Assembly (NCBI GenBank): GCA_965238305.1
Contig: CBDEHK010000001.1
Coordinates: 310,001 to 374,000, forward strand
DNA from: CBDCGJ01 sp965238305
GTDB lineage: Bacteria; Pseudomonadota; Alphaproteobacteria; GCA-2731375
Reading direction: 5' to 3'
Length of the DNA stretch: 64,000 nucleotides
Positions 25,525 through 34,739 of this stretch are shown here, in pieces; within the stretch, counting starts at the first letter, position 1, and each line of letters begins with the position of its first letter. The notes beneath the pieces were generated by a model. It searched no databases and was not told the origin of the DNA. It worked only from the letters and a program-made list of their open reading frames with translations. A program made the translations under genes and the position numbers.

Positions 25525-27585
25525 ATGCGGATAAATTTGGGTGGCCGCATCGCGTTGACAATCGGGATTTTGGTGTTCCTGATATTTGCCACCAGTTTAG
25601 TGACCTATTTCGCGTCCAAAAGGCTGGAAAACGAAATCGCCCGCTATGCCGATGTCGCGGCACCACAAGAACGCGCCGTCGCTGATCTGCAAACCGATTT
25701 AGCGGAATTCGCCTGGCAATTGACCCTCGCGGCATCCAACAACGAAAAATCCAGCGCTGCATTCAGTGATGCGGCAGCACTCCTTAGGAATTCTACCGCG
25801 ACATTTCATGATTCCATGGGTGAAAAAGGCACTTCAAGCCGGGTAGAAGATATCGGCGATCGCATTACTCAATTGGAGAAACAAGCAAGCTTGGTGATGT
25901 CGTCAGGGGTCGACGAGCGGCCGCAATATCTTCAGTCTTTTCAACATCAGGTTAACGCCTTGTTGGCCCTATTGCGCACAGATTTGCTGGCCGACCTGCG
26001 TGAGCGCGGCGGCGCCAGCCTTTCGAGTTTTCGCCAACTGGCGCGGCAACCGACTTTGGCCTTGTCGTTGATGTCCGCGGCCGCCGCACTGATTGGCGCG
26101 ATGGCGGTCATTGTCCTGTTACGCGGGGTGCTTTATCCGCTGACAGATATCTTGACTCAGACCAAAGCGTTGGCGAATTCATCTAGCGACGGCCTGGTCG
26201 AATTCAGTGGCGATGACGAACTAAGTCAATTGGCCGAAGCCATCAATCAAGCGTTGGAGAAACGCCGGTCGCGTGGCTTGGCGATGGAGCAGTTGGCGCA
26301 TTTGGATCCGTTGACAGGACTACCAAATCGCCAGCTTTTCAGTGATCGGTTGGAAGAAATGATCGAACATGCCCGCCGGCTCGAACGCCAAGTTGCGGTC
26401 TATGTTATGGACATAGACAATTTCAAGGACTTGAACGATACCTTAGGCCATGCTGCTGGCGACAGTCTATTGCTGCAAGTCAGCACCCGCTTGCAGGAAG
26501 TGTCCCGGGACACGGATATCGTCGCCAGGCTGGGTGGCGATGAATTTGCCATTATCCAAACCAATATCAATCAATCTGACGGCATTACAATTTTTGCCGA
26601 CCGAATGCTTAAGGCGTTGACGGAAGCCTATGAAATAAACGGCGTCCCGTTACATAGCACTGCGAGTGTCGGGATAACGGTATACCCCGATGATGTCACA
26701 GACTCACTTCAACTTCTGCAAAATGCGGAGTTGGCGCTTTATCGCGCGAAAACCGAAGGGCGTGGGCGGTTTCAATTGTTCGATGCGACCATGCAAGCGG
26801 CGGTGCGGCGACGCCACACCTTGGAAGCCGAGCTACGTAAAGCCCTGGTAGAAGGTGGACTAGAAGTTTATTATCAACCACGGGTACGCACCAAGGACCA
26901 AAACATCGTCGGCGCGGAAGCTTTGATCCGCTGGACCCATCCGGAAGAAGGCCCAATTTCGCCTGCGGAATTTATCCCGGTCGCCGAGAGCAGCGGCTTG
27001 ATAACCGAAGTGACAGAGCTGGTTCTAGCGACAGCCTGCCGGCAAATGGCCATCTGGTCGGAACAATTCGCACTGCCCCTGATGATCTCGGTGAACCTGT
27101 CGCCAATCGATTTCCGCCGGGCCGATATTGTTCAATTTATTGATGGAAACCTGAGAGCAGCCGAATTGTCGCCGTCGCAGCTCGAAGTCGAAATTACGGA
27201 AGGCATGGTGATGTATGGTGCCGAGCAGGTACGCAGCCGTCTTGGTGAAATTCGCGCCCTCGGGGTGCTATTGGCCATCGACGATTTTGGCACCGGCTTT
27301 TCGTCGATGAGTTATCTAAAAGATTTCCCCGTCGACACGCTTAAAATTGACCAGTCTTTTGTCGCCGGTATCCCGGAACAACGCGACGACGTTGCCATCA
27401 CCCAAGCGATCATCAGCTTGGCTGAAAATTTAGATCTCACCACCATTGCCGAAGGTATTGAATCAGAAGCCCAAGCACAATTTTTTGCTGAACGAAAGTG
27501 CGATCAACTGCAAGGCTATCTGTTTTCCCGTGCCGTCCCAGCAGCTGAATTTGCCGCACTGGTTAAGGCACAGGTCGAAACCTGA
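25525..27585 (+). CDS. Membrane GGDEF-EAL c-di-GMP turnover protein
   Basis: 686 residues. Two membrane segments (about 10-30 and 180-200) flank a periplasmic helical sensor. A HAMP-like region (about 200-250) follows. The GGDEF domain has LTGLPNR (263-269) and an intact GGDEF (337-341), with the inhibitory I-site RDTD (328-331) five residues upstream. The EAL domain has EAL (465-467), SVNLSP, ITEG and DDFGTGFSSMSYL. Both active sites look intact, so it may make or degrade c-di-GMP. Topology resembles LapD, which controls adhesin retention, but LapD has degenerate catalytic sites. AGAGG precedes ATG 25525. It follows the adhesin gene on the same strand, beyond a terminator. Confidence 0.93.
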   Translation: MRINLGGRIALTIGILVFLIFATSLVTYFASKRLENEIARYADVAAPQERAVADLQTDLAEFAWQLTLAASNNEKSSAAFSDAAALLRNSTATFHDSMGEKGTSSRVEDIGDRITQLEKQASLVMSSGVDERPQYLQSFQHQVNALLALLRTDLLADLRERGGASLSSFRQLARQPTLALSLMSAAAALIGAMAVIVLLRGVLYPLTDILTQTKALANSSSDGLVEFSGDDELSQLAEAINQALEKRRSRGLAMEQLAHLDPLTGLPNRQLFSDRLEEMIEHARRLERQVAVYVMDIDNFKDLNDTLGHAAGDSLLLQVSTRLQEVSRDTDIVARLGGDEFAIIQTNINQSDGITIFADRMLKALTEAYEINGVPLHSTASVGITVYPDDVTDSLQLLQNAELALYRAKTEGRGRFQLFDATMQAAVRRRHTLEAELRKALVEGGLEVYYQPRVRTKDQNIVGAEALIRWTHPEEGPISPAEFIPVAESSGLITEVTELVLATACRQMAIWSEQFALPLMISVNLSPIDFRRADIVQFIDGNLRAAELSPSQLEVEITEGMVMYGAEQVRSRLGEIRALGVLLAIDDFGTGFSSMSYLKDFPVDTLKIDQSFVAGIPEQRDDVAITQAIISLAENLDLTTIAEGIESEAQAQFFAERKCDQLQGYLFSRAVPAAEFAALVKAQVET

Positions 27586-27670
27586 AATAGACTGGAAAGT
27601 TTGCCGTAACACAAAGCTTTCCGGCAAACCAATCACTACTACTGGATATTTCAGCGAAAAACTTCGAAGG

Positions 27671-28210
27671 CTATTTCGGTACCACCACCATAGTCATACG
27701 GCGGCCTTCAATCTTGGGGAACTGCTCGACCTTGGTTTCGCTTTCCAGCTCATCGCGAACTTTCTGCAATAGATCGCGGCCCAGTTCCTGATGCGCCATT
27801 TCCCGGCCACGGAAGCGCAGGGTCACTTTGACCTTGTCCCCTTCACCAAGAAATTTCCGCATCGCCCGCATTTTCACATCATAATCATGTTGATCTATGT
27901 TCGGCCGCATCTGAATTTCTTTGACATGCACAGTCTTTTGCTTTTTACGCGCAATATTGGCTTTTTTCTGCGCTTCGAAGCGAAATTTACCGAAATCCAT
28001 GATTTTGCAGACCGGTGGGTCGCTGTTGCCAGCAACTTCCACTAGATCGAGCCCGGCTTGAAAAGCCTGCTCCATGGCGTCGTCCGTTGGGACTTCGCCG
28101 ACATTCTCCCCAGTTTCGTCGATCAGTCGTACGGATGGATTATCGATCTGCTCGTTAACACGCGGTCCTTCGCGGACAGGTGGCGTGTTTGAATGTGGTC
28201 GACGTGCGAT
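27671..28210 (-). CDS. infC: Translation initiation factor IF-3 (non-ATG start)
   Basis: 179 residues if translation starts at ATC 28210, or 180 at ATA 28213. The frame upstream of the first ATG (28075) is conserved IF-3 sequence: a PPVREGPRVNEQI segment, VRLIDETGENVG, then EQAFQAGLDLVEVAGNSDPPVCKIMDFGK. AAGGAG at 28219-28224 is spaced eight bases from ATC and five from ATA. No ATG, GTG or TTG suits the N-terminus. infC in other bacteria uses AUU or similar codons so that IF-3, which rejects non-canonical starts, limits its own synthesis. The C-terminal domain ends IEGRRMTMVVVPK. It follows thrS. Confidence 0.95.
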   Translation of the reverse strand: MARRPHSNTPPVREGPRVNEQIDNPSVRLIDETGENVGEVPTDDAMEQAFQAGLDLVEVAGNSDPPVCKIMDFGKFRFEAQKKANIARKKQKTVHVKEIQMRPNIDQHDYDVKMRAMRKFLGEGDKVKVTLRFRGREMAHQELGRDLLQKVRDELESETKVEQFPKIEGRRMTMVVVPK

Positions 28211-28224
28211 TATTTTATCTCCTT
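28207..28224 (-). promoter_or_regulatory. infC ribosome binding site with ATA/ATC start
   Basis: Strong Shine-Dalgarno AAGGAG followed by ATAAA-ATA-ATC on the minus strand. Either AUA (28213) or AUC (28210) starts the frame. A strong site with a poor start codon fits IF-3 autoregulation. Confidence 0.75.
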
Positions 28225-28289
28225 AAGCTGTTTCGTCGTTCCATTGAGTATAGGTTATATCTCAAGCGCAACAAATGGTTAAGCGGCAT

Positions 28290-30203
28290 CTAATCTATAG
28301 GTGAAGCAGCTTCCTCGGCTATTGTCACCAAGGCTGCGTCCAGTGCAAGTACTTCTTGCGATTTACTTCCGAGCCGGCGCAGGGACAACGTGCCTTCTGC
28401 GGCCTCGCGTTTGCCGATCGCAGCAATTATGGGCACCTTTTTCAAAGAATGCTCACGAACTTTGTAATTGATCTTCTCATTCCTCAGATCAAGTTCGATC
28501 CGCAAACCTTGGGCGCGCATTTTTTCGGCAACTACTTGGGCGTAATCGTCGCTTTCTTGCGTAATTGTGGCCAACACGACCTGCACAGGGGCCAGCCAGA
28601 GCGGAAAACGACCGGCATAATGCTCGATTAGGACACCGATAAAACGCTCAAAAGAACCCAAAATGGCCCGGTGCAACATCACCGGGCGGTGTTTTTGCCC
28701 GTCTTCGCCGACATAATTCGCGTCCAGCCGGTCCGGCAGCACCAAATCGACCTGCAGGGTGCCGCATTGCCAATCACGGCCAATAGCGTCGCGCAAGACA
28801 AAATCCAACTTCGGACCATAGAACGCGCCGTCGCCCGGATTCAATTCATAGGGTAGGCCAGTGGCGTTAATGGCTTCGGTCAGCGCGCTCTCCATTTTAT
28901 CCCAAAGTTCGTCACTACCGGCACGCACCGGCGGGCGAGTTGATAGCTTGATGACCACGTCGTCGAAGCCGAGATCGCGATAGATGTCGAAAAGCAGGTT
29001 GCAAAATCGGTCGCATTCAGAATTAATTTGAGCTTCCGTGCAAAAAATATGAGCATCGTCTTGAACAAATCCGCGCACGCGCATTAGACCATGTAACGCG
29101 CCCGAAGGCTCGTAACGGTGACACGCTCCGAATTCCGCCATCCGCATCGGCAAGTCGCGATAGCTTTTCAGCCCTTGGTTAAATATCTGCACATGACAGG
29201 GACAGTTCATCGGCTTTAGCGCCCACATGCGCTCTTCCGACTCCGTAATATACATATGCTCTTGGTATTTTTCCCAGTGGCCGGATTCTTCCCACAGCCG
29301 GCGGTCCACCAACTGCGGGGTTTTTACTTCGCTATAGCCATTGGCATCCAATTTCGCCCGCATGTAATCCTGCAGTGCTGTATATAGTGTCCAGCCCTTT
29401 GGGTGCCAGAACGGGAAACCGGCGGCTTCTTCCTGAAAATGAAAAAGCTCCATTTCTCGGCCGAGGCGACGGTGATCGCGCTTTTCAGCTTCTTCCAAAC
29501 GAAACAGGTAGGCTTTCAGCTCTTTATCATTACGCCAACAGGTGCCGTAAATGCGTTGCAGTTGCTCATTGTTAGAATCGCCGCGCCAATAGGCCCCGGC
29601 AATTTTCATCAGCTTGAAGGCTTTGCCCAACTTGCCTGTCGACGACAGATGCGGCCCGCGGCAAAGGTCCGTGAAAGTGCCTTGGGTATAAACCGAGATT
29701 TCTTCCGTCTCCGGCAGATCGGCAATGATCTCGGCTTTGTAATGTTCGCCGATGGATTTGAAATAATCGACGGCTTTGTCGCGCGACCAAACTTCGCGGA
29801 CGATCTCTTCGTCGCGGTCGACGATTTCCGCCATCTTCGCTTCAAGTAACACCAGATCTTCCGGTACAAAGGGTTCGGCGCGGGAGAAGTCGTAGTAAAA
29901 TCCATCTTCAATGGCTGGACCAATCGTGACCTGAATATCGGGCCAGAGTTCCTTCGCTGCCTCCGCCAAAACATGGGCGCAGTCGTGGCGAAGCAATTCC
30001 AAAGCGTCGTCATCAGTTCGCGTGACGATGGCCAAATCGGTATCTTGCGTTAAGGGCAAAGATAAATCGATTAATTCGCCATCGACCTTCGCGGCTAGCG
30101 CGGCCTTGGCGAGACCTGGACCAATGTCTCCGGCAATTTCGCCGGCATTGATCACCCCATCGTATTCACGGACGCTGCCGTCCGGTAGCTTGATGTTGAC
30201 CAT
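28290..30203 (-). CDS. thrS: Threonyl-tRNA synthetase
   Basis: 637 residues, the full bacterial length. It opens with a TGS domain (MVNIKLPDGSVREYDG). The editing domain has LLRHDCAHVLAEA (HxxxH) and GPHLSSTGK with its Cys-containing neighbour CRGPH. The class II core has KPMNCPCHVQIFNQG with the zinc-binding cysteine, then LMRVRGFVQDDAHIF (motif 2) and a C-terminal anticodon-binding domain. It charges tRNA-Thr. infC follows 80 bases downstream, the usual thrS-infC order. Confidence 0.99.
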   Translation of the reverse strand: MVNIKLPDGSVREYDGVINAGEIAGDIGPGLAKAALAAKVDGELIDLSLPLTQDTDLAIVTRTDDDALELLRHDCAHVLAEAAKELWPDIQVTIGPAIEDGFYYDFSRAEPFVPEDLVLLEAKMAEIVDRDEEIVREVWSRDKAVDYFKSIGEHYKAEIIADLPETEEISVYTQGTFTDLCRGPHLSSTGKLGKAFKLMKIAGAYWRGDSNNEQLQRIYGTCWRNDKELKAYLFRLEEAEKRDHRRLGREMELFHFQEEAAGFPFWHPKGWTLYTALQDYMRAKLDANGYSEVKTPQLVDRRLWEESGHWEKYQEHMYITESEERMWALKPMNCPCHVQIFNQGLKSYRDLPMRMAEFGACHRYEPSGALHGLMRVRGFVQDDAHIFCTEAQINSECDRFCNLLFDIYRDLGFDDVVIKLSTRPPVRAGSDELWDKMESALTEAINATGLPYELNPGDGAFYGPKLDFVLRDAIGRDWQCGTLQVDLVLPDRLDANYVGEDGQKHRPVMLHRAILGSFERFIGVLIEHYAGRFPLWLAPVQVVLATITQESDDYAQVVAEKMRAQGLRIELDLRNEKINYKVREHSLKKVPIIAAIGKREAAEGTLSLRRLGSKSQEVLALDAALVTIAEEAASPID

Positions 30204-30386
30204 GATTTCGCGACGCTTTGTTTATCTAAGTTCATCCAATTTTTCCGCCCGTTTTAGAACGGTCGCGGCAACTTAGTGCGTTTCCATCGCCTGTCAAGCA
30301 AAGCCTTGATTTATTGTAGATTCAGCGCTCAAATGTGGTTGTATTGTAACGAATTTGAATAATTTATTGGTTGGAGTATTTTTCTC

Positions 30387-31510
30387 TTGGAAAATTCTGA
30401 AAATTCGTCCCCAACAGCTATGGCGAAAACAATCGAAGTTAATCACACTGGAAAATCAGGTGAAATGCTAAAAATCGTGTTGGTGAATTTTTTGCTGAAC
30501 GTGGTGACGCTTACCTTTTACCGCTTCTGGGGCAAGACAAAAGTTAGACGATATCTCTGGCGGCACACTGTCCTTGATGGCACGCCGCTTGAATACACCG
30601 GCACCGGGCTGGAATTGTTTCTAGGCTTTCTGGTCGCGGCAGGGATCTTTTTCGTCGTCACCTTGGTCGGCCAATTTACATTGGGACAGAGCGCCGAACC
30701 AGCCCTGATCGGACTTTACAATTTGGCGTTTTTTATCTTCATCATCCTATTCACCGGATTTGCTGTCTATCGGGCCCGTAATTACCGCCTCAGCCGAACC
30801 AATTGGCGTGGCATTCGCGGCGCCATGAGCGGTTCCGCCTGGCGCCATGCGCTACGTTGGATGAGCTATTACATTTTGCTCGGTTTGAGCATGGGACTAG
30901 CTTATCCATGGGTGCGCACCCGTCTTCAAAAACCATTGACGCGACAATCCCAGTTCGGCGGGAATAATTTCGATCTAACTGCCAATGCAAAGCCACTATA
31001 CAAACCTTTCTTGGTTTGTTTTGGCGCGAGTTTTTTTGCTCTTCTCGCTGCATTTACTGTTGCTGGCATACTCATAATTGTCTTGGGTTTTGGCGCGAAA
31101 TATTTCGATCTCGCAGATGGCGGTTCTTATAAAGAAATTATGTCGGGCATCGGATTTATCGTTGGTATCGCAATCGTATTGTTTATGTACATCGCAGTAG
31201 CGGCAATTTACTCTTGCTACTTCGTTTTTGAGATGCGTCATTTCATTCGGCACACTAAATATGCGTCGCTGGATCTAAACTTGGAAGCGAAGGCTGGGGC
31301 GCTCATCAGGTTGTCGATAGGAAATTTTTCATTTCTTTATTGACCCTGGGGATATGCCATCCGCTGGCCCAACTCCGCACGTTCAAATTCTTTATAAATC
31401 GCCTGGGTTTCGAGGGTGGTATCGATCTCGATGCAATTGTGCAAAGTCAAGGCAACAAGCCGGCTACTGGCGAAGGCTGGGCGGAGATGTTTGATGTTGG
31501 GAATGTCTAA
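30387..31510 (+). pseudogene. DUF898 (YjgN-like) membrane protein, frameshifted near its C-terminus
   Basis: The main frame encodes 318 residues: KTIEVNHTGKSGEMLKI, NVVTLTFYRFWGKTKVRRYLW (the DUF898 signature), several membrane helices, and YPWVRTRLQKPL. It stops at 31343 with an aberrant tail (SIGNFSFLY). In another frame the expected DUF898 ending continues (LLTLGICHPLAQLRTFKFF, then GGIDLDAIVQ) to a TAA at 31508-31510, three bases before the M48 gene. Adding one T to the five at 31325-31329 restores a 374-residue protein. The start is probably TTG 30387, with GGAG ten bases upstream; ATG 30420 is the alternative. The function is unknown; the family occurs beside M48 peptidases. Real loss and sequence error are both possible. 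Confidence 0.8.
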
Positions 31511-31513
31511 AAT

Positions 31514-32634
31514 ATGACTGAATATGCCGGGCGCTATTTCGATGGACGAAGCGCGAAAGAGCGCCTGGTTGTCGTGCGGCTAACGGCGCAGTTTGTCGAA
31601 ATCACCGGCCGCCAGGGCGATGTGCGTGAAAGCTGGCCGCTAACGGAACTTTGGACCCCGGACAAGAAACTGAAAGCAGGCGCGCCGGCGGTATTAGCCT
31701 GCCATCAGAATGACGAAGCGCGGCTTTATATCGACGACCCGACTTTCACCGGCGTATTGCTGACCCAATCGCCGCGCCTCGGACGTAGTTTGATGGCCGG
31801 GCCGGAGCGGGCAAAACAGGTGGTGATTGTTTTTGCACTGCTTGTTTTCTGCGGCGGTGGCTTGATCGCCGGCTTGCATTTTTACGCTGCGCCGATGGCG
31901 CGGCTGATCCCGCCAGCCTGGGTCGAACCCTTGGGCGACCAGGCTTATGGATTGTTAGTTGGCAAAAGCAAAATATGCCGGACCGACGCTGCCGATCGAG
32001 CGATTGGAAAATTGCTCACGGCCTTCTCGGAACACCTAAATAATCCACCAGACATGCGGGTATTGATCGCCAAACACAAGATGGTCAATGCCTTTGCCTT
32101 GCCGGGCGGTCGGATCGTCTTCATGCATGGGATCATCAAAAAATGGACAGCCCGAACGAATTCGCAGCCGTCCTGGCGCATGAAATGGCCCATGAGAGCG
32201 AGCGTCATCCAACGGTGTCGTTCCTGCGCTCCCTTGGCATTAGTGCCGTCATCAGCATTATTACCGGCGGATCGGATATTTTGGAAACGATCGGGGAGGC
32301 TGGTGGTCTGCTGGCAATGTTATCTTATTCCCGCTCCTTCGAACGCGATGCGGATCGTATCGCGTTCGATCTTCTGGAACGGCAGCAAATCGATCCGCGC
32401 GGCCTGGCAACTTTGTTCACAAAAATGTCCGCAAAGTCGAAAAAGAAGAAAGCCGAGGCGAAAGCAAAAAAACCCGATGATGAGGAAAAATTCAACCTCT
32501 TCGATTATTTGAACACTCATCCCGGGACTGATGACCGCATCGCCCAAGCCGAGGCTGAATTCCACACTTTGGGATATTCAAAGGAAGCGTTGACACCGGC
32601 CGAATGGCAAGCGATCAAAAATGTCTGTCGCTAA
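31514..32634 (+). pseudogene. M48 family metallopeptidase, frameshifted
   Basis: The frame from ATG 31514 has a soluble N-terminal domain, a membrane segment (about 101-122) and the M48 lead-in NAFALPGGRIVFMHGII. It then leaves the family. A second frame from about 32143 continues with PNEFAAVLAHEMAHESERHP, the HExxH zinc site, and YSRSFERDADRIAFDLL, whose ERDAD supplies the third ligand. It ends FDYLNTHPGTDDRIAQAEAEF. Adding one A to the A6 at 32138-32143 gives an intact 373-residue protease. M48 enzymes of this type degrade membrane or periplasmic proteins. The gene starts three bases after the restored DUF898 frame, so they form an operon. Confidence 0.85.
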
Positions 32635-33554
32635 GATCGCACCATGTCTTGAAATTGCGCCCACACCTCCGCCACTGGCAGTTCGGCTAGATCATCCCGT
32701 TGAAGATAGCCAGCACTGGGCCCACGGGGGGCGCAGCGAACAGGATTTGAGGCGGCGGAAAACAGCGCAACAAAGGGCGCACCGGCAAGTGCGGCGATAT
32801 GAGAGGGGCCGGTATCATTGCCGACCCCACCACAGGCGCGCGCGGCAATTGCGGCGATTTCTTGAAAACTGGTCTGTCCGCTCAAGTCGATAACCCCGGC
32901 AATATCTGCGCCGAAGGCAGTTTCGTCCTTGCCGCCAATGATCACCGGCATGATCCCGACCGCGTACAATTTGGCCGCAAACTCAGCATAATATTCTTCT
33001 GGCCAACGTTTTGCCAAACGATGGGCCGAGCCGCCGGGGATCAGGACAGCAAAGCGTTCGGGTAAATCGAACCGGCCAATATCAGCCTCGACCCAAGAGA
33101 AGTCAGTGAGCGGTACGTTTTCTAACCCGGCAATGCGCAACTGATCCCGCTGCCGTTCCACCGTATGCATTTCCCCGCGTGTCGGTGTGTCCTGAAAATG
33201 CGAACAGCCGGGCGCAATACCGGACCATTCTGGGCGCTCCGACTTCGGGAAGAAGCGATAATAGAGATTGCTGCGGTCGGAAGTTTGCAGATCATAGACC
33301 CGGGAAAAGCCGCCTTTGCGAAATTGCTTTCGCATTTTCAAGGTTTTGCCAAGCTGGATAACCGGTGCACGCTCATCAATCCAGATCTCGTCGAAATAGC
33401 CGCTCTCTTGCGCCAAAGTTTCAAAGGGAGAGGTTGTCAGAAGAATAATCTGGGCTTTCGCGTGATGCCGGCGGATTGCCTTGCAAGGCCCTAACGCCAG
33501 GACAAAATCGCCCAACGCGCCGTGTTTGATAATCAGAATGCGCTCGTTGGTCAT
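32631..33554 (-). CDS. Glycosyltransferase family 9 (heptosyltransferase-like)
   Basis: 307 residues from ATG 33554 (MTNERILIIKHGALGDFVLA), which overlaps the stop of the upstream glycosyltransferase by four bases. An in-frame ATG at 33602 is inside that gene and less likely. GT9 landmarks are KHGALGDFVLALGPCKAIR, SDRSNLYYR, LIPGGSAHRLAKRWPEEYY with the nucleotide-sugar-binding segment, and GGVGNDTGPSHIAALAGAP. GT9 enzymes usually add heptose to the lipopolysaccharide inner core from ADP-heptose. The sugar here is not fixed by sequence. It converges on the M48 gene with a four-base overlap. Confidence 0.93.
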   Translation of the reverse strand: MTNERILIIKHGALGDFVLALGPCKAIRRHHAKAQIILLTTSPFETLAQESGYFDEIWIDERAPVIQLGKTLKMRKQFRKGGFSRVYDLQTSDRSNLYYRFFPKSERPEWSGIAPGCSHFQDTPTRGEMHTVERQRDQLRIAGLENVPLTDFSWVEADIGRFDLPERFAVLIPGGSAHRLAKRWPEEYYAEFAAKLYAVGIMPVIIGGKDETAFGADIAGVIDLSGQTSFQEIAAIAARACGGVGNDTGPSHIAALAGAPFVALFSAASNPVRCAPRGPSAGYLQRDDLAELPVAEVWAQFQDMVRS

Positions 33555-34720
33555 GCCTCTGTATCCAACAAATCGCGATAGACCGCCAAGGTATCGGCGC
33601 ACATCCGAGCGACAGAGAAATTTTTCTCGACATGATCACGGGCTTTTGTCGCCAGCGTTCGTCGCGCCTCGCTATCCAGGTTTAACATTTGATCGAAGGC
33701 GCCTGCCATCGCCGCCGCATCATTGTTCGCCACCAAGGCGCCGGTTACCCGATCCAAGACGATTTCCATCGATCCACCATGATTTGTGGCGACCACGGGC
33801 TTCCCCATGGCTTGACCCTCAGCACTGACCCGGCCAAAACCTTCCGGTTCAATAGAGGCGGATACGACCACATCCGCCAACATGTAGGCCGCCGCCATGT
33901 CGCGGCAGTCTCCCGGCAAGCGCACCCGATCGGTCAACTTCAATTGCCCGATTTGCGCCTTCAACTCGTCGCTATAATGCTTGCGGCCCTGATCGTTGCC
34001 GACCAAAACTAAAACGGCTTTTTTGTTTTGCAGTCTTGCCAGCGCTTCGATCGCCAGCAGTTGCCCTTTCCATCGGGTCAAACGTCCGGGCAGCAGGATT
34101 ACCGGCATGTCATCTGTTAGCTGCCAGCTTTGTGCTAGTTTCTCGACCCGCTCTTGAGCCACTTTGGCCGGATCAAAATGATCCAGATCGACCCCGCGAT
34201 GAATACGGACCATCCGGTTTTCATCGATATGATGACGCCGGCGGATGACATCAGCGACATAGTCGGAAATCGCAATCACCCGGTCACCGGACGCCATCAC
34301 AGCATTGTAGGGTCGCTTCAGCCAGCTATCGCCGTAAGGACTATGATAGGTGGTGACAAAAGGGATGCTGGCGCGTCGAGCGGCAAACTTCGCACTCCAG
34401 GCCGGAGCCCGGCTGCGGGCATGAAGCAGATCAACTTGCTCTACCGCGATCAAGTTTTCCAGGCGTGTTATATTTGACCGGATCAAAAAAGGTGATTTGC
34501 CGGCCAATGGTAAGGTTACATGGCGTCCTCCCACCTGTTCCAACTCGGCCACCATACGCCCGCCAGCAGAGGCGACGACAGCGCGCCATCCGGCAGCCAC
34601 CAAGGCGCGCGCAATCTCCACCGTCCCGCGCTCAACGCCACCCTGTTCCATCGCCGGCACCACCTGCAATATGGTCTTGGACGAAGCGTCTTGGGTGTTA
34701 TAGTTCGCGTCTGTCGCCAT
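33551..34720 (-). CDS. Glycosyltransferase family 4
   Basis: 389 residues with the GT-B fold. The N-terminus has LQVVPAMEQGGVERGTVEIA, and DLLHARSRAPAWSAKFAARR follows. The C-terminal domain has ILLPGRLTRWKGQLLAIEAL, VGNDQGRKHY and the nucleotide-binding PEGFGRVSAEGQAMGKPVVA with GGSMEIV. It retains the anomeric configuration and uses a nucleotide sugar at the inner membrane. Co-translation with the GT9 gene points to lipopolysaccharide core or a related glycan. It is divergent from the alpha/beta hydrolase gene, with 19 bases between starts. Confidence 0.94.
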   Translation of the reverse strand: MATDANYNTQDASSKTILQVVPAMEQGGVERGTVEIARALVAAGWRAVVASAGGRMVAELEQVGGRHVTLPLAGKSPFLIRSNITRLENLIAVEQVDLLHARSRAPAWSAKFAARRASIPFVTTYHSPYGDSWLKRPYNAVMASGDRVIAISDYVADVIRRRHHIDENRMVRIHRGVDLDHFDPAKVAQERVEKLAQSWQLTDDMPVILLPGRLTRWKGQLLAIEALARLQNKKAVLVLVGNDQGRKHYSDELKAQIGQLKLTDRVRLPGDCRDMAAAYMLADVVVSASIEPEGFGRVSAEGQAMGKPVVATNHGGSMEIVLDRVTGALVANNDAAAMAGAFDQMLNLDSEARRTLATKARDHVEKNFSVARMCADTLAVYRDLLDTEA

Positions 34721-34739
34721 TAAGCTAGGTTTTCAATCC

